Positions 24,083 through 38,400 of a stretch of DNA of 64,000 nucleotides are shown here, piece after piece. Source of the stretch: Cloeon dipterum (Eukaryota > Arthropoda > Insecta > Ephemeroptera > Baetidae); contig NC_088786.1 in the NCBI RefSeq assembly GCF_949628265.1, forward strand, positions 30,525,681 through 30,589,680. The letters are read 5' to 3'. A program made the position numbers and the translations under genes. The notes under the pieces are model-generated. The model had not been told where the DNA came from and did not search any database. It worked only from the letters and a program-made list of their open reading frames with translations. How positions within the stretch are numbered: the stretch's first letter is position 1; each line of letters starts with the position of its first letter.

Positions 24083-26886
24083 ATAATGGTTATTTCCATA
24101 GATCTGCGATCCGATTATGTTTATTTTAATAATTTAATCAGTGATATTTTGTAATTAATTGAACTCTTTATTTCACTGATATCAAATCTATACAAAGGAA
24201 GTGAAGAAGGCACATGTACAAAGCGAACATGTCGCTGAAACGTCGGCAAGTTTTCAAAATCTGCTAAAAACAATGACCATACAATAAAATTTCCTATGTG
24301 AACGACTCGACTGCGATTTAAAGGCTGAAATAGATTTTACTCATTTCCAGATTATTCTGCAAACATTTGCAAGCGTGATTCGCAAAACACGCTAATCAAG
24401 CACTATGCGTGTGCTGAAAATATCACACCTTTGTTTCCCGCGTGCCGTTTTTACGCGAGGAGGAAAAATATGCGCAGCGCGTCGACATCATCGCGCCGAG
24501 TTCTCGTTGGTTAATTTGGAAAAGCGAGAGCGGCCGGAATGGGTGTTTGTTCTGGTCGTGTTGGGTTTCAAGGCGCTAATGGCTTTATTCGTTGGTCAAC
24601 AGCCTTTATGCTGGCTGGCTACCGGTCTTGAGCCCGTAGCACGCTGCTCTCAAATTATGCAAAACAGCAGCACCTCTCGACGCTTCTGTGTGTAAGACTT
24701 TTATGTGTGCACACGCACCACGTATATAATGTAAAATATTGATCTTGGTGACTGGCAGCTTAGTTGCTTGTCTCATCCATAGCAATATATAGCTGTTAAT
24801 AATTATACATGAACAATTTCACTGCAGCTGCGACGTGTAGGTGTTTATTTTCGTGCTACCTGTTTAGCTCTCGTCGCGGCTCCAGTGCGCGATGAGGCCA
24901 TATTTCAAAATCTCTTCAAATACGACACAAGAGGTGAAAAAACGTTGGAGAGTGTTAAGTCAGTTAGAGCCGCACGGACACGCTACCTTTTCTATTGTGT
25001 TTGATTAGCAGGGCTGTCCCTTTTCTCGCGAGTGCCTCCAATGAGAAAATCTTTCCTTGATGATCAACCCTAATCGTTTCATCTTTTTATCCATCAGATA
25101 AGAAAAATTAAGAAATAATTCGATTAAGTGAATTACCATTAATTTTTCCTAACCATAAAATAGATTTAAAAGTATTTTTCATTTTCATTCCCAATATTTA
25201 AGATTAATTTTACGACATAAAAGTAAAATTGGTGTTTGAAATTAAAAAAATCAAGATGAGACAAATGCTAAAGTGCTGGATGATTTTCTCATCCCCAAAT
25301 AATGAGCTTTTTGCGCACAAAATCTTAAACTCATAAATAAGAATTACGAATCACAAGTAAAAATACCCTCGGTTTTCGAGCACTAGCTGGTTTTTGGAAT
25401 ATTTTCAGACTAATTTGTTTATGATTTAACTGAGAAAAAAGAATTCGGCATATAATTCAGGATTAAAATTTTTATTACTGCGTTTTGCTTTTTTAAATTA
25501 GCATGTCTTCTTTAAATTTTCAAAGTTTTGGGGGCCCCAAAGGCATGTTTTGTTCTTTTGAAGGGTTTAAAACATTTTAAATTCAGGGATCGAAACTGTT
25601 TTCAAGAGAGCTTGAAAAATTCAAATTTGCAACATTTTTAAACTTCTTGCGATTTAGGTTGTTGGTCCAAAAAAGTCTGTTTGAGGACTTTTTAAATAAA
25701 AGAATGCTCACGTCAGTATGCATCTACTATAAACTTTTAAGAAAGGTCAACCGTTTAAATTACTCTAGTTTCTTGTGAATAATGAAAGCTGTTTCCGTTA
25801 TAATGTGTGTGTTTATTTGCAATTTTTACAAATCGTTCTCCAGTAACCTATCCGCCATAGCAAGGATTCCCTCGATAAATATATAGATATCTCAATCGCC
25901 TCACTGTGAAATGCCTTTTGCAACGCCCACCGCCAAAAACGAGTTGCTGTGCTCATAAAAAAGATGATTTTTAATATTTGACAACTGCGATATTCATACA
26001 AAATACATTTCCGAGAAAGGAAAACCCTACGAGCAGAACATCTGCAGCAACAAATCATATTGTGAGAGGGAGAAATTCGCGTCGGTAAGAAAGCAATCAT
26101 CGCAAGCCTCTGTGTGAAATATGGAAATTCGAGTTGCTCCCCCTCGATTCTTATGGCATCAGCATATCCAAGCGAATCATTATTTTCTTTCTTTTTTTGC
26201 GTGCGCACGTTTGGCTTCATCTCTCTTATACATTTTCAACCTCCATCGCGGGGCGGCTGCTTTTAGCGCCTTGATTTATGCAGCCGGCAAAGTAAAGCGT
26301 GCGCGCCTTTCTTTTCATCCTGCTCGTATTTCTTCATCACACGGCTGGGTGGAGGAAAAGCGACTGGAAAATTAAATAAATCATCAAAGTAGAAGAGCCG
26401 GGTGCAAAAACAATTTAACGCCAACAACAGAGTTGTGTTGTAAGAAGTTAAATTGCTTCTCTCACTCGCTCGTTTGCGCTGAGCGAACAAAAGAATGGCT
26501 CATTTTCCGAATTAATTAATTTTTTAAGCTGTTGTTGCTAAAAGAGTCATTTCCTATATTTGAATTTGCCCCGTGCTAATCAAGAATAATTAACTCGTTT
26601 GCATAAAAATGGAAAGTCACGCGCTATATACTTCTTATTATTTGCTTGTGCATATTGTATAGAACAACTAATTTAAAAATTTGTTTTAACTTGAAATGAT
26701 ACTTCAAAATCCTTGTTGCCAATGCTTAAACATATCATTCAGAAAAGAGTTCAAGCCGAAATGTGTAAGTAAATTTTCAAAAAATGGCTGGAAAATTTTG
26801 AAAAGTTAATTTTGTTATGTTAATTTCCCCGAGATAAAAGAGGAACTTAATCGGCAATGCATAAATCCAGGATTAGTTTATAAAAT
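24083..26886. other. Intergenic DNA without recognised genes
   Basis: Mostly AT-rich. Short frames near 24405-24695 and 25813-26375 were examined and show no domain, no splice support and no codon continuity. Confidence 0.4.
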
Positions 26887-27115
26887 ACTCGCTACTTGCT
26901 GGTTTGCACCTTTCTAGCATGCGGGATTTGACATAACGGGACAAATGTCTAGCGTTTTCAAAAAGTCCTCGGTGCGGAGGCATAACTGGCCCTTCAGTGG
27001 TCTGGGTCCCTGTGCGGCCCATGTTATCCGTTCGCGGTGTGTTTGTTATTGGGACCCGGGTTTCAGCATTCGTGCTAGTGCAGTGCGCGCCCTTCCCGAT
27101 CCAAGGACAGGGATA
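26887..27115 (+). repeat. Dispersed repeat, module C, copy 1
   Basis: This matches 49046-49276 at high identity, with shared blocks CTCGCTACTTGCTGGTTTGC, AATGTCTAGCGTTT, GTCCTCGGTGCGGAGGCA, GGGACCCGGGTTTCAGCATT and CAGTGCGCGCCCTTCCC. It begins abruptly inside AT-rich DNA and is much richer in GC than its surroundings. It is probably a non-autonomous mobile element or an LTR fragment. The open frame that runs through it (26945-27541) is not conserved in the second copy. Confidence 0.75.
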
Positions 27116-30100
27116 AAAAGAAAAAATAGCTGGGTAGCACTATCATTGCTCCTAGAATATGATTGCAAAGTTTGTTTGATTTTAAAATTACAGTCGAGCT
27201 CTATCTTTTCCCTGCATATTTTACTTCTAAACAAAGAGTTTCTCCGTACACTGAAGAACAGATTTCGACGAAAGTATTTGATATCTGAAAGGAAAAAAAG
27301 CATCGCCATGCACTATACATTTTCGAGACTATTTATGAAATGTGAGTACCTCTTAAACGCTTTCATTTCAATTCGGTTTGTTTCTCCAAAACAAGTCACA
27401 GTAAATTTTGAAAAATCAACTAAATCAATTACTTTGTTGAATTTTTTAACAATAAATTTAAACAACTCTTTACTGAAGCAATGTAGAACATTTAACCTTC
27501 AACGAAAGAACGTCGTTTCTTATTTTAAATTGATAATTTGATGGGAATAATGATCACTTAATTGAAAAATATATATTTTTCCGTTCTATTAGTGAAAACG
27601 GCAAAAACCATTATTGCGTTCTATACATATTAATTGGAAGCACATTTGGCATTTATATGCTCGCGGCTCTCACAAATACACGGAATTTCCTTTCAATCTA
27701 ATGTGATGATTAGATATGTAAGAGAGTCGATGAATTTATCATTTCGCCATCAGTAAATGAAGTCAAATCAATCAACACAAACAGCAACGAATTATATTTT
27801 CATCGATAAACTGAGGGGCGCGTACGTGGCGAAATTAAATTACCAAGCTCGCAATCAAATTTTCGTTGTGGGTGAAACAACAATGAGCGCAAACAAAAGG
27901 CGGGCGCATTATTTGGTTCTTTGAATAAGTTCATACGCAAAACGTTGTGTTTATCTTTTCGTTCGGAAAACGCGCGACTTTGTTTGTCTACGGCGGCAAG
28001 ACGACTTTCTCGGGTTATAAATAAATGATCAGACGCACAAATCACAAATACAGCCGACAAATACACAAAATTCAGCGGGAGTCGTTCCCGCGGCGGCGAA
28101 AGAGTTTCCTTACTCGCGGTGCAATGTGTGTGTGTATATCAGAAAAGTTTGGCGTCAGAAAACAAATATTACAATAGCGCGCGCGGGGTTTGTATTGAAT
28201 TATGCCGGCGTGCCGGCTCTAAAGTTTGCATATAGCTGCCGGCTATTTGAGATTAGTTGATTTGTTGGAAATTGAGTCTCATAAGCTTTATTCCAATATC
28301 TATGTGTATCGAGCCGTGGCCGCCCGCCCGCCAACCCGCCCGCCCTTTCGCTGCTGCTGCAGCTTGCCAATCCAATCCGCCGGCAACGCACACCCGGCCG
28401 GGTTCTGCGCGCCGTCGACACACAGGATAATTGAAATATTAATACTGTATGAAACAAAAGCGCCCTCAGGAAAGAATTGAAGGGTCGAGCTTATCACGTG
28501 CGCCAGAGCAACGCTTCTGCAAAACCGCCGCGCGGATTATTCCGAAGCAATTTTTGCGCGCGCCAATTAATTGCATAACCGCGCGCCGAGTAGATTAAAA
28601 TTTTGTTGTTTTCTGATTACCAATTTCGGAGCGGACCAAAGAGACTTGTTTGTTTTACCGCTGTAAATTCAATTTGCGCGCGAAAGTGGTTTATTTGATT
28701 GCGAAATTTAACTCTCGTGCTGCGAAACTTTGATTTTTGCTTCCGGGATGGAGCGAATCGGCGGGCAGCAGACCGCTGCAAATCTCTGAATTTTGAATGG
28801 AGCCAGAAAGGGGAAAGAGCAAAAACCAATAAAAAAACTTTGAAGCTTTAATTTCTTTAGCTCAAATTCACAGCTTTCAAAATCCAAAAACACCCTGTGT
28901 GAATTTTTAAAACCTTAAAATTGAAAATTAAATTAAGGAAACTTGAGTCTTAGAAGTGTTAGCTAAATTAAACTACTGCATGGTTGTACTGACACGTTTC
29001 AAAATCATATGTAAATCTGGATGAACAGGAGGGAAAATAATTATCGTTACGTTAAACTTTTCCTCGATGAAGCCATTGCTGTGATTATTACAAACGTGTA
29101 TGGCAATGATGTAGTTTTATTTCTATAGCTCACTAAAATTAAAAATCACCTTCTGGAGGAAGAAGAGCGCCCATCAGTGGTAAATTTTCAACATTCCAAA
29201 CTTATTTTGGTTCAGCAAAAAAGTTAACTTGTTGTGAAATAGCATCTCTCAATATTCGCCCAATACCCTACCTAACAACCTAAACACATTATGCGAAAAG
29301 TAGAAGCAGCAGATTTTATTTTCCACACAAAAATTAAGCTCCAAAAAAGCTCCTCAAAAAGCGTTGCCTGCAACAAATGTGGGGACAAAAATTTGTTGCC
29401 AAATAGACAAGATTATTTATAATATCCCCTCGAATAAAGATTGACGAATCGGAATTAAAATACGGCTCTCTGAAATTGACCTGCAGTTCTTCGCCACAAA
29501 CCTAGTCATTTTCTCTAAAATTAAACAGGAGCCTGTTTGCTTAATCTCATTTAATAAGCTTTACTGTGTGAACCACACAAGAACAAAAAAATCATTGAGC
29601 ACACCGATATCTGACCTATATGTCGTTGGGAAATGAAAACTGGGATTTTTTTAATTATTGCAAAACGGATACAATTATATCTAGATAAAAACAGCAGGCC
29701 AAAATGATAGTAAAATAATAGAGTAATGTAGTCCAAAATAGCTCTGCAAACTCTGATCTTATTAAGATTTACAGATAATATTTTGATTGGAAAAACAAAA
29801 TCTTGCGTTTCCGTAGCGTACAGCTCGCTGTTTCGGCTCCGTATAGACCTATTCAGCAGAATTAAAAATTCAAAACAAAATTCATACCACAGAAATGCTA
29901 CAATAACCATTTTTGAACAAAATGGTGACAATCGCGCATTATAAGAAGGGTATTAGGGTATTATTTAAATGTACCTGAATGCCTTCAGAGATTAAATGGA
30001 TATCATACGCCGAAGCTTTTGTATATGACGTGCTATAATTAATCTACTGTGATCAAGACCGGTAATCAGTAACCACGCAAGTGCAAAAAGTCTGGTTTAC

Positions 30101-31717
30101 TGCACGAGTTGGGCTCCGCAGATCCGTCTGACGGGCTATGGAATTACACACGGCGCACGAACTATTTCTCTGTTCTATCCTTGCCGTTCGTACACGGGAC
30201 GGGCGCTCATGGATATACGTTTATCTGCGGCATTAATTCAGCACTGAATTACCACCATAATTATGTAACCATGTACGTGTGTGTATACACATACGAGAGG
30301 CCATAATCTCATTTACAATGTGAGCAAACAGAACCGATGAAACAGGTTAATTGATAATAAATAATAATAGTACACCATTCCGGTGCCAGGGCATACGGTG
30401 TGTCAGCGAAGCAAAAGCTCACCCGAAATTTCCTCACCCTCTCTATATATACATATAGTTGCTATACCGTCTGAAGCTAATGTTGTTCGCTTATAATTTG
30501 CATTACCCAGCTTATCATTTTGAAACTTGCGAAGCCGCAGGACAATTATAGGCATGCAGATAAAGAGCCAGCCCACGCATAGGGTAGTTAATTAATTTGA
30601 TTCAAGTGAGTGGTCACTTACCTATGCACTTGAATGGTTTTGTTGTGTGCTGGTTAATTCGTAAAATTTAAATATAAACCTTTTTCACGCTGCCTGTCGC
30701 AGGTTTCAGTAACTTGATTTTTTCGATGAAATTTTGTGATTTAATTTGCAGCCCGCGATCTATTGGGCAAGCGTTTTTATCGAGGAAAACATCAATCAGT
30801 CACGGGGACATAAAGCAAAAGGTTTTGATCCCTCGGCAATGCGTGCAGGGCAATAAAGCCGTTTGGCGGATAACAATCGAATTCAGCAAATTGCGACTAC
30901 TTACAAGTGAAATCATTTCATCTGGCCGTGTGCTGTGCTGCTCTCCATTATTTAATCCCGGTTGTGACCCGCTGATTGTGTTTGCAGCTGAGCGAAGCCC
31001 CGCAAGGCGCGAGCGGCAGAGACCACACCACGATCATTGTCGGCGGCTATTGTGCTCGCCTTGGACTCGCGAACTATGTCAAAGCAGTGCGCGGCGGCAG
31101 CCCCCGAGTGAGAAAGAGTGAACATTAAACGCACAATAATTATCAAAGTGCTGCAAATAGCGGGCACGCAACGCACAGAGTGCGTCCTCACTTGGCCTTC
31201 TGCACTTAATTGCGTGCGTGCGGATGCGGATTTCTCCCTGGCCCCCCTGTTTGATTTTCAGTTTGACAGGCTTCTTCGCATTCGCTTTTGAACTGCACTG
31301 CTAACATTGAGGTTGAGGATCAGATAATTTTCAGCCTTCAACACTTTCAGTCTGCTGCGTGATATTATCATCTTGAAAAAATGCTAATGACGCATCAGTC
31401 GCTAATAAATCAAAAATTTCCTTTTTGTTCCGGTAGATTTCCTCAAATTAAAAAATCTTCGAAACTTTTGTCTATATCTAATGTATCAATATTTAATGGC
31501 TTGCATAAGAAGTTTTGTTTTTTAGCTGAACTGCATTGCAAATTTTGGCCAAAGGCCATTTGGAACGATTGTTTTTAAATAAAATTGGTTTTCATCAATT
31601 TTTTTTTATTTGTCAAATTATTAACGTTTTTGTACTTAAATGGTGAAAACAGCTTCAAGTTCAGAAAAACGAGGAGAATAAAGTAAAAATATCTGGATGT
31701 ATTTTTAAATCAATTAA
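27116..31717. other. Intergenic DNA downstream of goosecoid
   Basis: No coding exon was recognised. A CpG-rich block at about 28080-28600 and another near 30950-31100 stand out from the AT-rich background and could be regulatory. No RNA gene was identified. Confidence 0.4.
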
Positions 31718-31730
31718 TTTATTGTTTATT
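31718..31730 (-). terminator. Candidate poly(A) signals of goosecoid
   Basis: Two TTTATT hexamers (31718-31723 and 31725-31730) read AATAAA on the minus strand, about 690-700 bases past the goosecoid stop. This would imply a 3' UTR of roughly 0.7 kb. Confidence 0.4.
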
Positions 31731-32420
31731 TATTTTATAATATATATTTGGCAGAAAGGTACAGACACTGAACACTGACAGAAATTCGCAAATGCAACCG
31801 ATTTTGTGCGTTTTTATAAACATGTATTCAATAAATTAATAAATGCAACATTTTTTTCTGTATATAGTTTACGTGAAAATTCTATCCATATCGTAGATTC
31901 TAGTCTGCTTTCTCCTAGAATATACAACAACATAAAACTGATTTGATGTATACATTAATATATAATTTATACATAGTAACGCTGAATCGCTAATTACATC
32001 AATTTTACGCAATTAAAAACTAAAATAATTTACTAAGGAGAAATATAAATAATAATATCACAAAGCTTGTACGCGAAAACGGCGCGTAACTTAATTAGTG
32101 TATGAGATTCGCGGGTTTGGGGTGGCCACTCATTGTTAGGGAGGAAGGAATGAACCTCTGCAACGCTGTCTTCGAGTGTTGCTCAAGACAGACTACAGTT
32201 TATATCGCACTCCCTTCGTGCCCAAGTAAGGATTATAGTAGAGAACTACTTTCCTTAGCACACTACATGCAATAAATACATTTTCAAATGTGAGATGTAA
32301 CAAGTATGTATAGAAAGCAAAACTGCACGGAATAAAGACAACAATGCGTGCAGAGTTGAAATCAACAGAAAAGAAAAACAAACAAAATTAATAAAAGATA
32401 AAAACCGAAAGAAAATTAGT

Positions 32421-35400
32421 CTACGCGACCTCGACGTCAGATGACTCGTCGCTGATTTGCTGCCTGAATGAATGAGAACCTGCGGAAAGCCGACTAGATG
32501 CAACATCCCGGGACACGTCGGACTGGCAGTCCTGTCCGGGTAAGCGTTGCTCATCATGGATTTTGCGAATTCGCTCCTGTTCCTCGCGTTTCTGCTTGCG
32601 CCACTTGGCTCGTCGGTTTTTAAACCAAACCTGCAACACAAAATCAAACATCTCTTTAGTCAAATTGCTTTAAAGGGTATTTTATTTAAATCTATATTGC
32701 TTTTGTCAAAACGAGATTTTTTTCTTGGAAAATGGTTTTGTATAATTTATATTTCCAGTAGCTATAAATTTTTGAAATGAAGCATTTAAAAAAAATGTGG
32801 TTGTAGAGAAGCAGATGTTTTAAGAACACATTCCAAAGAGTGCATCAACTACACAGCCGCAAATGACGCGACGAAAGCACGAGGAGGGATGATGTTCTTT
32901 CTATTCCTTTGCCCTCTGATGCTCTCTGGCGCACGGTGCGTTCACCCTATATACAGCCGCTTTAATTTCTCACCCCCTTGAGTGTTTACACGCTTGGCAT
33001 GACTGTCTGAATGAAACCGCCAGCCATATTTGCACTGGTGGCGGCGACGTGCATCCATATCGCTGTTTGGGTGGTCCGACCGCACTAAATCAGCCTGAGC
33101 ACACACACAATACAATGCTCCTATTATTTTGGGACCAAGAAATTACGGCTGCCGCTGACGTTTTGACTTTTGTGCAAGCAAGACCACTCGAAACGTGGGA
33201 GAATCCAAGGCACTTGCAATCCCCGCTCGCCGAAGTTAATTAGATTTTTTTCTGACAAGTGGTGAGTGGATTTTTAGATTGCGGTGGCTTACTTTGCTGG
33301 AGAAGGGACTATTTATTTTGGCTTCTATTAAATTTCCTGCCTTTGAAAAATGTAGAAAACTCGGGATGAAATCAATAAAATCACTTCGAGAGATAGTAAA
33401 CGTTGTTCCAATATATTAAAATTAAATATTTGATTTTATGCGGGGACAAAGCACTCCTTTTACGATTTTGAGGTTTTAAAATAACGATCTGCAGATCTTT
33501 ATTTTATTTAAAAAAATTTAACCATTTCCTCTGTTTATCAAAATTGGATTTTGGGTTTTTTTTTAAAGTAAAACGATGGGAAAATTTGAAAATCTTCAAA
33601 ATTTCTAACTGTGCAAATATGGCTTGTGATCAAACATCATCCGTAAACTTCTCTTGAAGATAATACTATATTTCACATTTTATTACCAAAGAAAAATATT
33701 AATTTATCAGCTTCATAATTTTCATGTTGCTTTGCCGAGACAGTGTCGAAATGTCAGATTTCGCACATTTTTGCATAGGTCTGCGCTTTCGTAGTGTGGG
33801 GCGAGACCATGGCGAGAGAGGGAGATGAGGTGGTAAATAAAATATCACCTGCCGCTCTCTCTGACCTAATTAGCCCGGCAGCTCTTTCAACCTCTTAATT
33901 CATGTAATTATTCTACTGTGAACTTACGCCCCGTCATTATTAAACACAGAAGCGCCGGAGAGCGGAACGCGAGCGAGTGTAAAATAACTGCGCGCGGCAG
34001 CCATTGTTTTAAAACGGCCGCTTTTTATTATTCTTTTCTGCACCTAATTTGCTGGCACTCTGTTAACGCGGGGCTGCTGTGTTTTATTTCTTGCCGTGAT
34101 GAGGTTTACTTAGAGACTAAAACAATTTTCTTCTCTGGAGACTTTCGGCCGTCGACGGACCTCGGCGCGCGGTCCCTCGTGCTGACACAACTGATTACAA
34201 CAACTTTTGCCAAATCAAACACGCGGTAAAGTCAGTCAGGGATTTCTGCCTACTTTTGGTTACAGATGGGGCCTCGGGTGGATTACGGGATTTTTCCAGG
34301 CAAGTTTCGCCGTCTCGCACGCAAATTTAAGCTGCTTTTGTTCTAAACTGGCGGCCTTTTATTTTCTCATTTCCTCCGCTCGCCGCCCTAAATCCACATC
34401 ATTAATAAAAAATAACACAATCAGTGTCCTGAAATAATTGGAATGTTTACTTTCGGCGAAGAGGGTGAGCCAGCCAGCCAGCCAGCCGCGCAGCCGGAGC
34501 GGGCGAAACACCCCGGCAGCGCATAGGAGAGAGCAGAGCAGGCTCGCTCGACACGCTTTTTACTCTCTCACATCAGCCGCTACACACACATCACCATCGG
34601 TCGGCACGCAGCACCAGATTATTCTATTACCCGGCGTGAGGGTTGGAGTACGCGTAATTTTGTTTGGTCAGAAAACACACTCATTGTTCCCGAAGAGTGG
34701 ATCAAAAATTCAACTAACCTTTAATTACTTCATGTGCTCGACTGCGAGCCGTTAGCGTTTTGTGCGTTATTTTGGCACGGCTGTGTGTATTGTATTATGT
34801 TTGGCGAGCAGCAACGGCCGTTTGGGATTCGACTCTAATTCCAGCGCCTACATGGTTGTGTGCCACTCGCTTCGCTTCACGCAGATACGCGGAAAAATGT
34901 AAATCTCGGATCAATATGGCGCGCTGTGTGCTGGCGGAAAATTGGATTTTGCACGCTGAGCATATGGGGCTAAAATTGTTATCGTGTTTGCCAATGTGTA
35001 CGCTGCTGCTTTTCTCTTGCCTGTCTGCTGTATATCAAAGATGAAAGCTCAACGCTAAGCACCGCAATAACATCAAGGAATTGGCTCTTGAATCGTGTAC
35101 TTAAAATATACATACTTGCATTTTAATTGATAATTATCAATGTTTAAAATCTATATATAGGGAACAATGCTTCAAACCAGTTTGAAAAATAACTAAAATA
35201 TGTAAATAGATAAATATTAAAACAAATATTTTTAGCATATGCAAATGAATAGAATAAATAAATTAAAAATTTAATTCCTTATTTGTTCATCTTGCCCTGA
35301 TCTCTTCAAACCTAGATGCGTGATTTATTCCGGCACCAAAAATACTAGTAACAAGTAATGAAAGAATTCATGCCATTTTTATCCCGTGCATTTTCCTGGC

Positions 35401-38400
35401 TTAAAACATTTGACTTAACATTGGAGATTGACCCTTTCAGGGATGCTCCCACGCACAAGGAGAATTCATTCGCAATACAAGACTATCAAGCTGATCAAGA
35501 GTTAAAAGCAAAAAACAGGCTGCCATAATCAGAGTGCTTTGGTTAAGAATCGGAAGTGAAATTTTGAAATTTGAAAAAGTATGTAGTTGGTACAGGAGCA
35601 CGGTCCTGATGCCCTTATTTGTTGTGAGCCAACAATCGTCGGCGGTTTGAATTATTGTAATTTTGCACGATTTTTTAACAGCGGAAAGATGATTTTAAAA
35701 TAAGAATATTCAGTTTTCGCCCGTTAGTCACTCACGGAGCCGACGCGGGTCGTTTTAACATTCCAGAACCCGATTCAAAGGGGTGAGTCCAACCGTCAGT
35801 TTAAGCGAATAAATTTGTCATTCATAATTGTAAAACTATTTCAGTTCTGGTGTTTGATTTGTTTGATTCAGAGAAAAACTGACTTTTTCTAATAAGGAGT
35901 GTTTTGATTAGCTCAACATTTTCCCCATTAAACAGAGAGTGCTTATATCAGAAATCTCGTAAACAGTTATGATCGCTCGAATTTCCCGTTCTGCGTGATT
36001 ATCAGTTAATATTGCCAGTGCAAAAACAATCCAATCGGTCGAGGATCAAATCACACATTCGCAAAATAATCGAGCGCGGCTAAAATTTGGTCGTATATCA
36101 ACAGCGCAGTGCGGCGAGCTCTGCTGCCATATTTGTATTGGCGAAATATTAATAATAAGGCCTGTGTTTGCGCAAAATAATACGGTGAGCGAGCCGCTTT
36201 GAAACTTGTACGGTAATGGATGGGAATCAATTGAAGCCCCGCACATATAGCGTGGCGGCGATATTCATATATCACGTACATACGTATACGCACGCAGCAG
36301 GCGAATCGAAAAAGTGCACCCCTCTCAAGTATAAGCGGATGGAAAATGCAACTTGCCCTGCACCGTTTCGTTTTGTATTTTTTCTCGTGATGTTTGCTTC
36401 AAATCTATTTGCCGTGACTATTACATCGTTCCCGCCTTTCTGCACCGCGAAACAATAAAAAGCAGAGAGCCCGTTCTCCGTATTTGCGCCGGCTTTTTTG
36501 CTTTTGCGGCCAGTGACTCGGTGTGTGCGCACCCTATGCTGAAATCATTTTTCAATAATGAAAGCGAAACAAAGCCAGCTGGAACACAATGGCGAATTTT
36601 TTAATCATCCCGCAAGCAGCTCTCGAATTGTGCTGGAAATTTGTGATATATGCGAATATAACAAAAGAGCATTACCCCGCTTTATTTTTTGCTGGAAACA
36701 AGCGCTTTCCGACGCATTGTGCTGTGCACTGTGAATTTCGCCAGCGCGATGAATTTTTTAAAATCACATTGAATGAAAATTTTTTGCTGGCTTCTTTTAT
36801 TCGGAATATTAATTATTTAATAATGTATAGCGTGTGAAAGGTTAAAGTGGAATTTCAACAGCGCCACTGAAATGACGAACTAATACTAAACCTGCTTATT
36901 TTAACTGAATATAGGAAAAAAATGGCTCCCAACCAATCTGGTGATTGTGCGGAAATTTTAGATCGCTCCGCTCAGCTAAGAGAGAAAGTTCCACGTGAAA
37001 TCTCGCAATTTGCAATTCAAATTGTGCTAATTGAAAGTAAATTGCGTGGAAAAAGCTGTTTCCCGATGTTGATTAATATTTATCTTTCAGCGGCCGAAAA
37101 ATCACCATCGGAATTAATTATCCAAATTGCTGGCGAGTTTTTGAGCGAAAAACGAGATTGGAACGAAAGAAAAGTTGCTGCCGTTGCCGGTGGGAAAAGT
37201 TATTACTCTATCTATCTCTCTCTCACTCCTCGGTGAAAAGTTAATGAATTTTTCACGGTATCAATTTGCAAAAGGCAAACCAATTAATAATGAGCCGCAG
37301 CCACCGCGCACACACGCTTTTTCGATCAATTACATTTTGTGCACGCGGCAAAGATGGGTGATTTTAATTGCAAATTTAATGATCATCACCCGAGTATAAT
37401 AAGTTTTTGTTTATGTTTGTATGATTAATTAGGGCTGGCTATTATGGAAACCCGTGCATACGTGCGCGCTGGTGGTTTGCTTTTTATGTCGAAATAACGA
37501 TGCGATGGCTTGCTGAGCGTTCCCTCGCATGTTTTCCTTTTATTATTACACATCATAACATAGCCGCACACTCGTCCACTGTTTTGTTTTTATGCGCGCG
37601 ACAACAGCGGTCAGTTTGCAATTTCCATGTCATTTCGTTAATTAGCTTTGCGCTAATTACACGCTCCAAATGCTCACGCTTTTCCAGCAAATATTTTTCT
37701 TTTTGAAACCCGCGCGTTTTACCTCTAACTTGCTGCGTTTGCAATTTATTCTAGCGTAAAATTTAAATTTTAAATTTGCTATTCATATGGTTTGGACCAA
37801 ATTTGTTAGTTTGCGTCAAACGATTTTTTTTTGGAATTCGTTAATACCAAATTGTAATTTGGTGGACCAGCTTTAGGCGGAGCTGAATTTTATGGATTGC
37901 CATTATTAACGTGCGTGCGATTCTAAACGCTTTCATTGGATCATATTACTGTTTATCGGTTTTAAACTTGTCCAGACGCTTCAAATACTTGCAAAACCTT
38001 AACCTAAGATAAATTTGAACTACATAATAGGCAGATCGAGAGAAGAGTATTTATTTTCAAATGTTTTTATACAAAAATATAATTTTAAGGATAAAAAATA
38101 GATCGCATTCGACGCAAGTACACAAAAAATGGTTCTTATATACAGAAATTTAAGTTAAACAAACTTAAAAGACCACAAACAGTAAGCAAATTTCTTTTGC
38201 TCTCCTTTTATTAGTTCTTATGCAAAAATACTTCTTAATACGAAAAGGTTTCGCGTTTATATGCGCTAAATCAGAATAGTTTTTTTGCTTTTGTTCGCAG
38301 AAAAACTGATTTCTCCTTATAATTGAAAGATTTGAATAATTTTCCTCAAAAATATTTCTGCGTGATTGATGAGTGAAATAAAATACATAGTTGTAACAAT

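Noticed and set aside
26945-27541. 198-codon plus-strand open frame
   Set aside because: It starts inside dispersed repeat module C and continues into AT-rich DNA rich in Leu/Phe/Ser/Lys codons. The second copy of the repeat does not keep the frame, and there is no recognisable domain.
36922-37236. 104-codon frame in goosecoid intron 2
   Set aside because: It looks somewhat protein-like, but has no motif, no conserved-looking block and no supporting signals.
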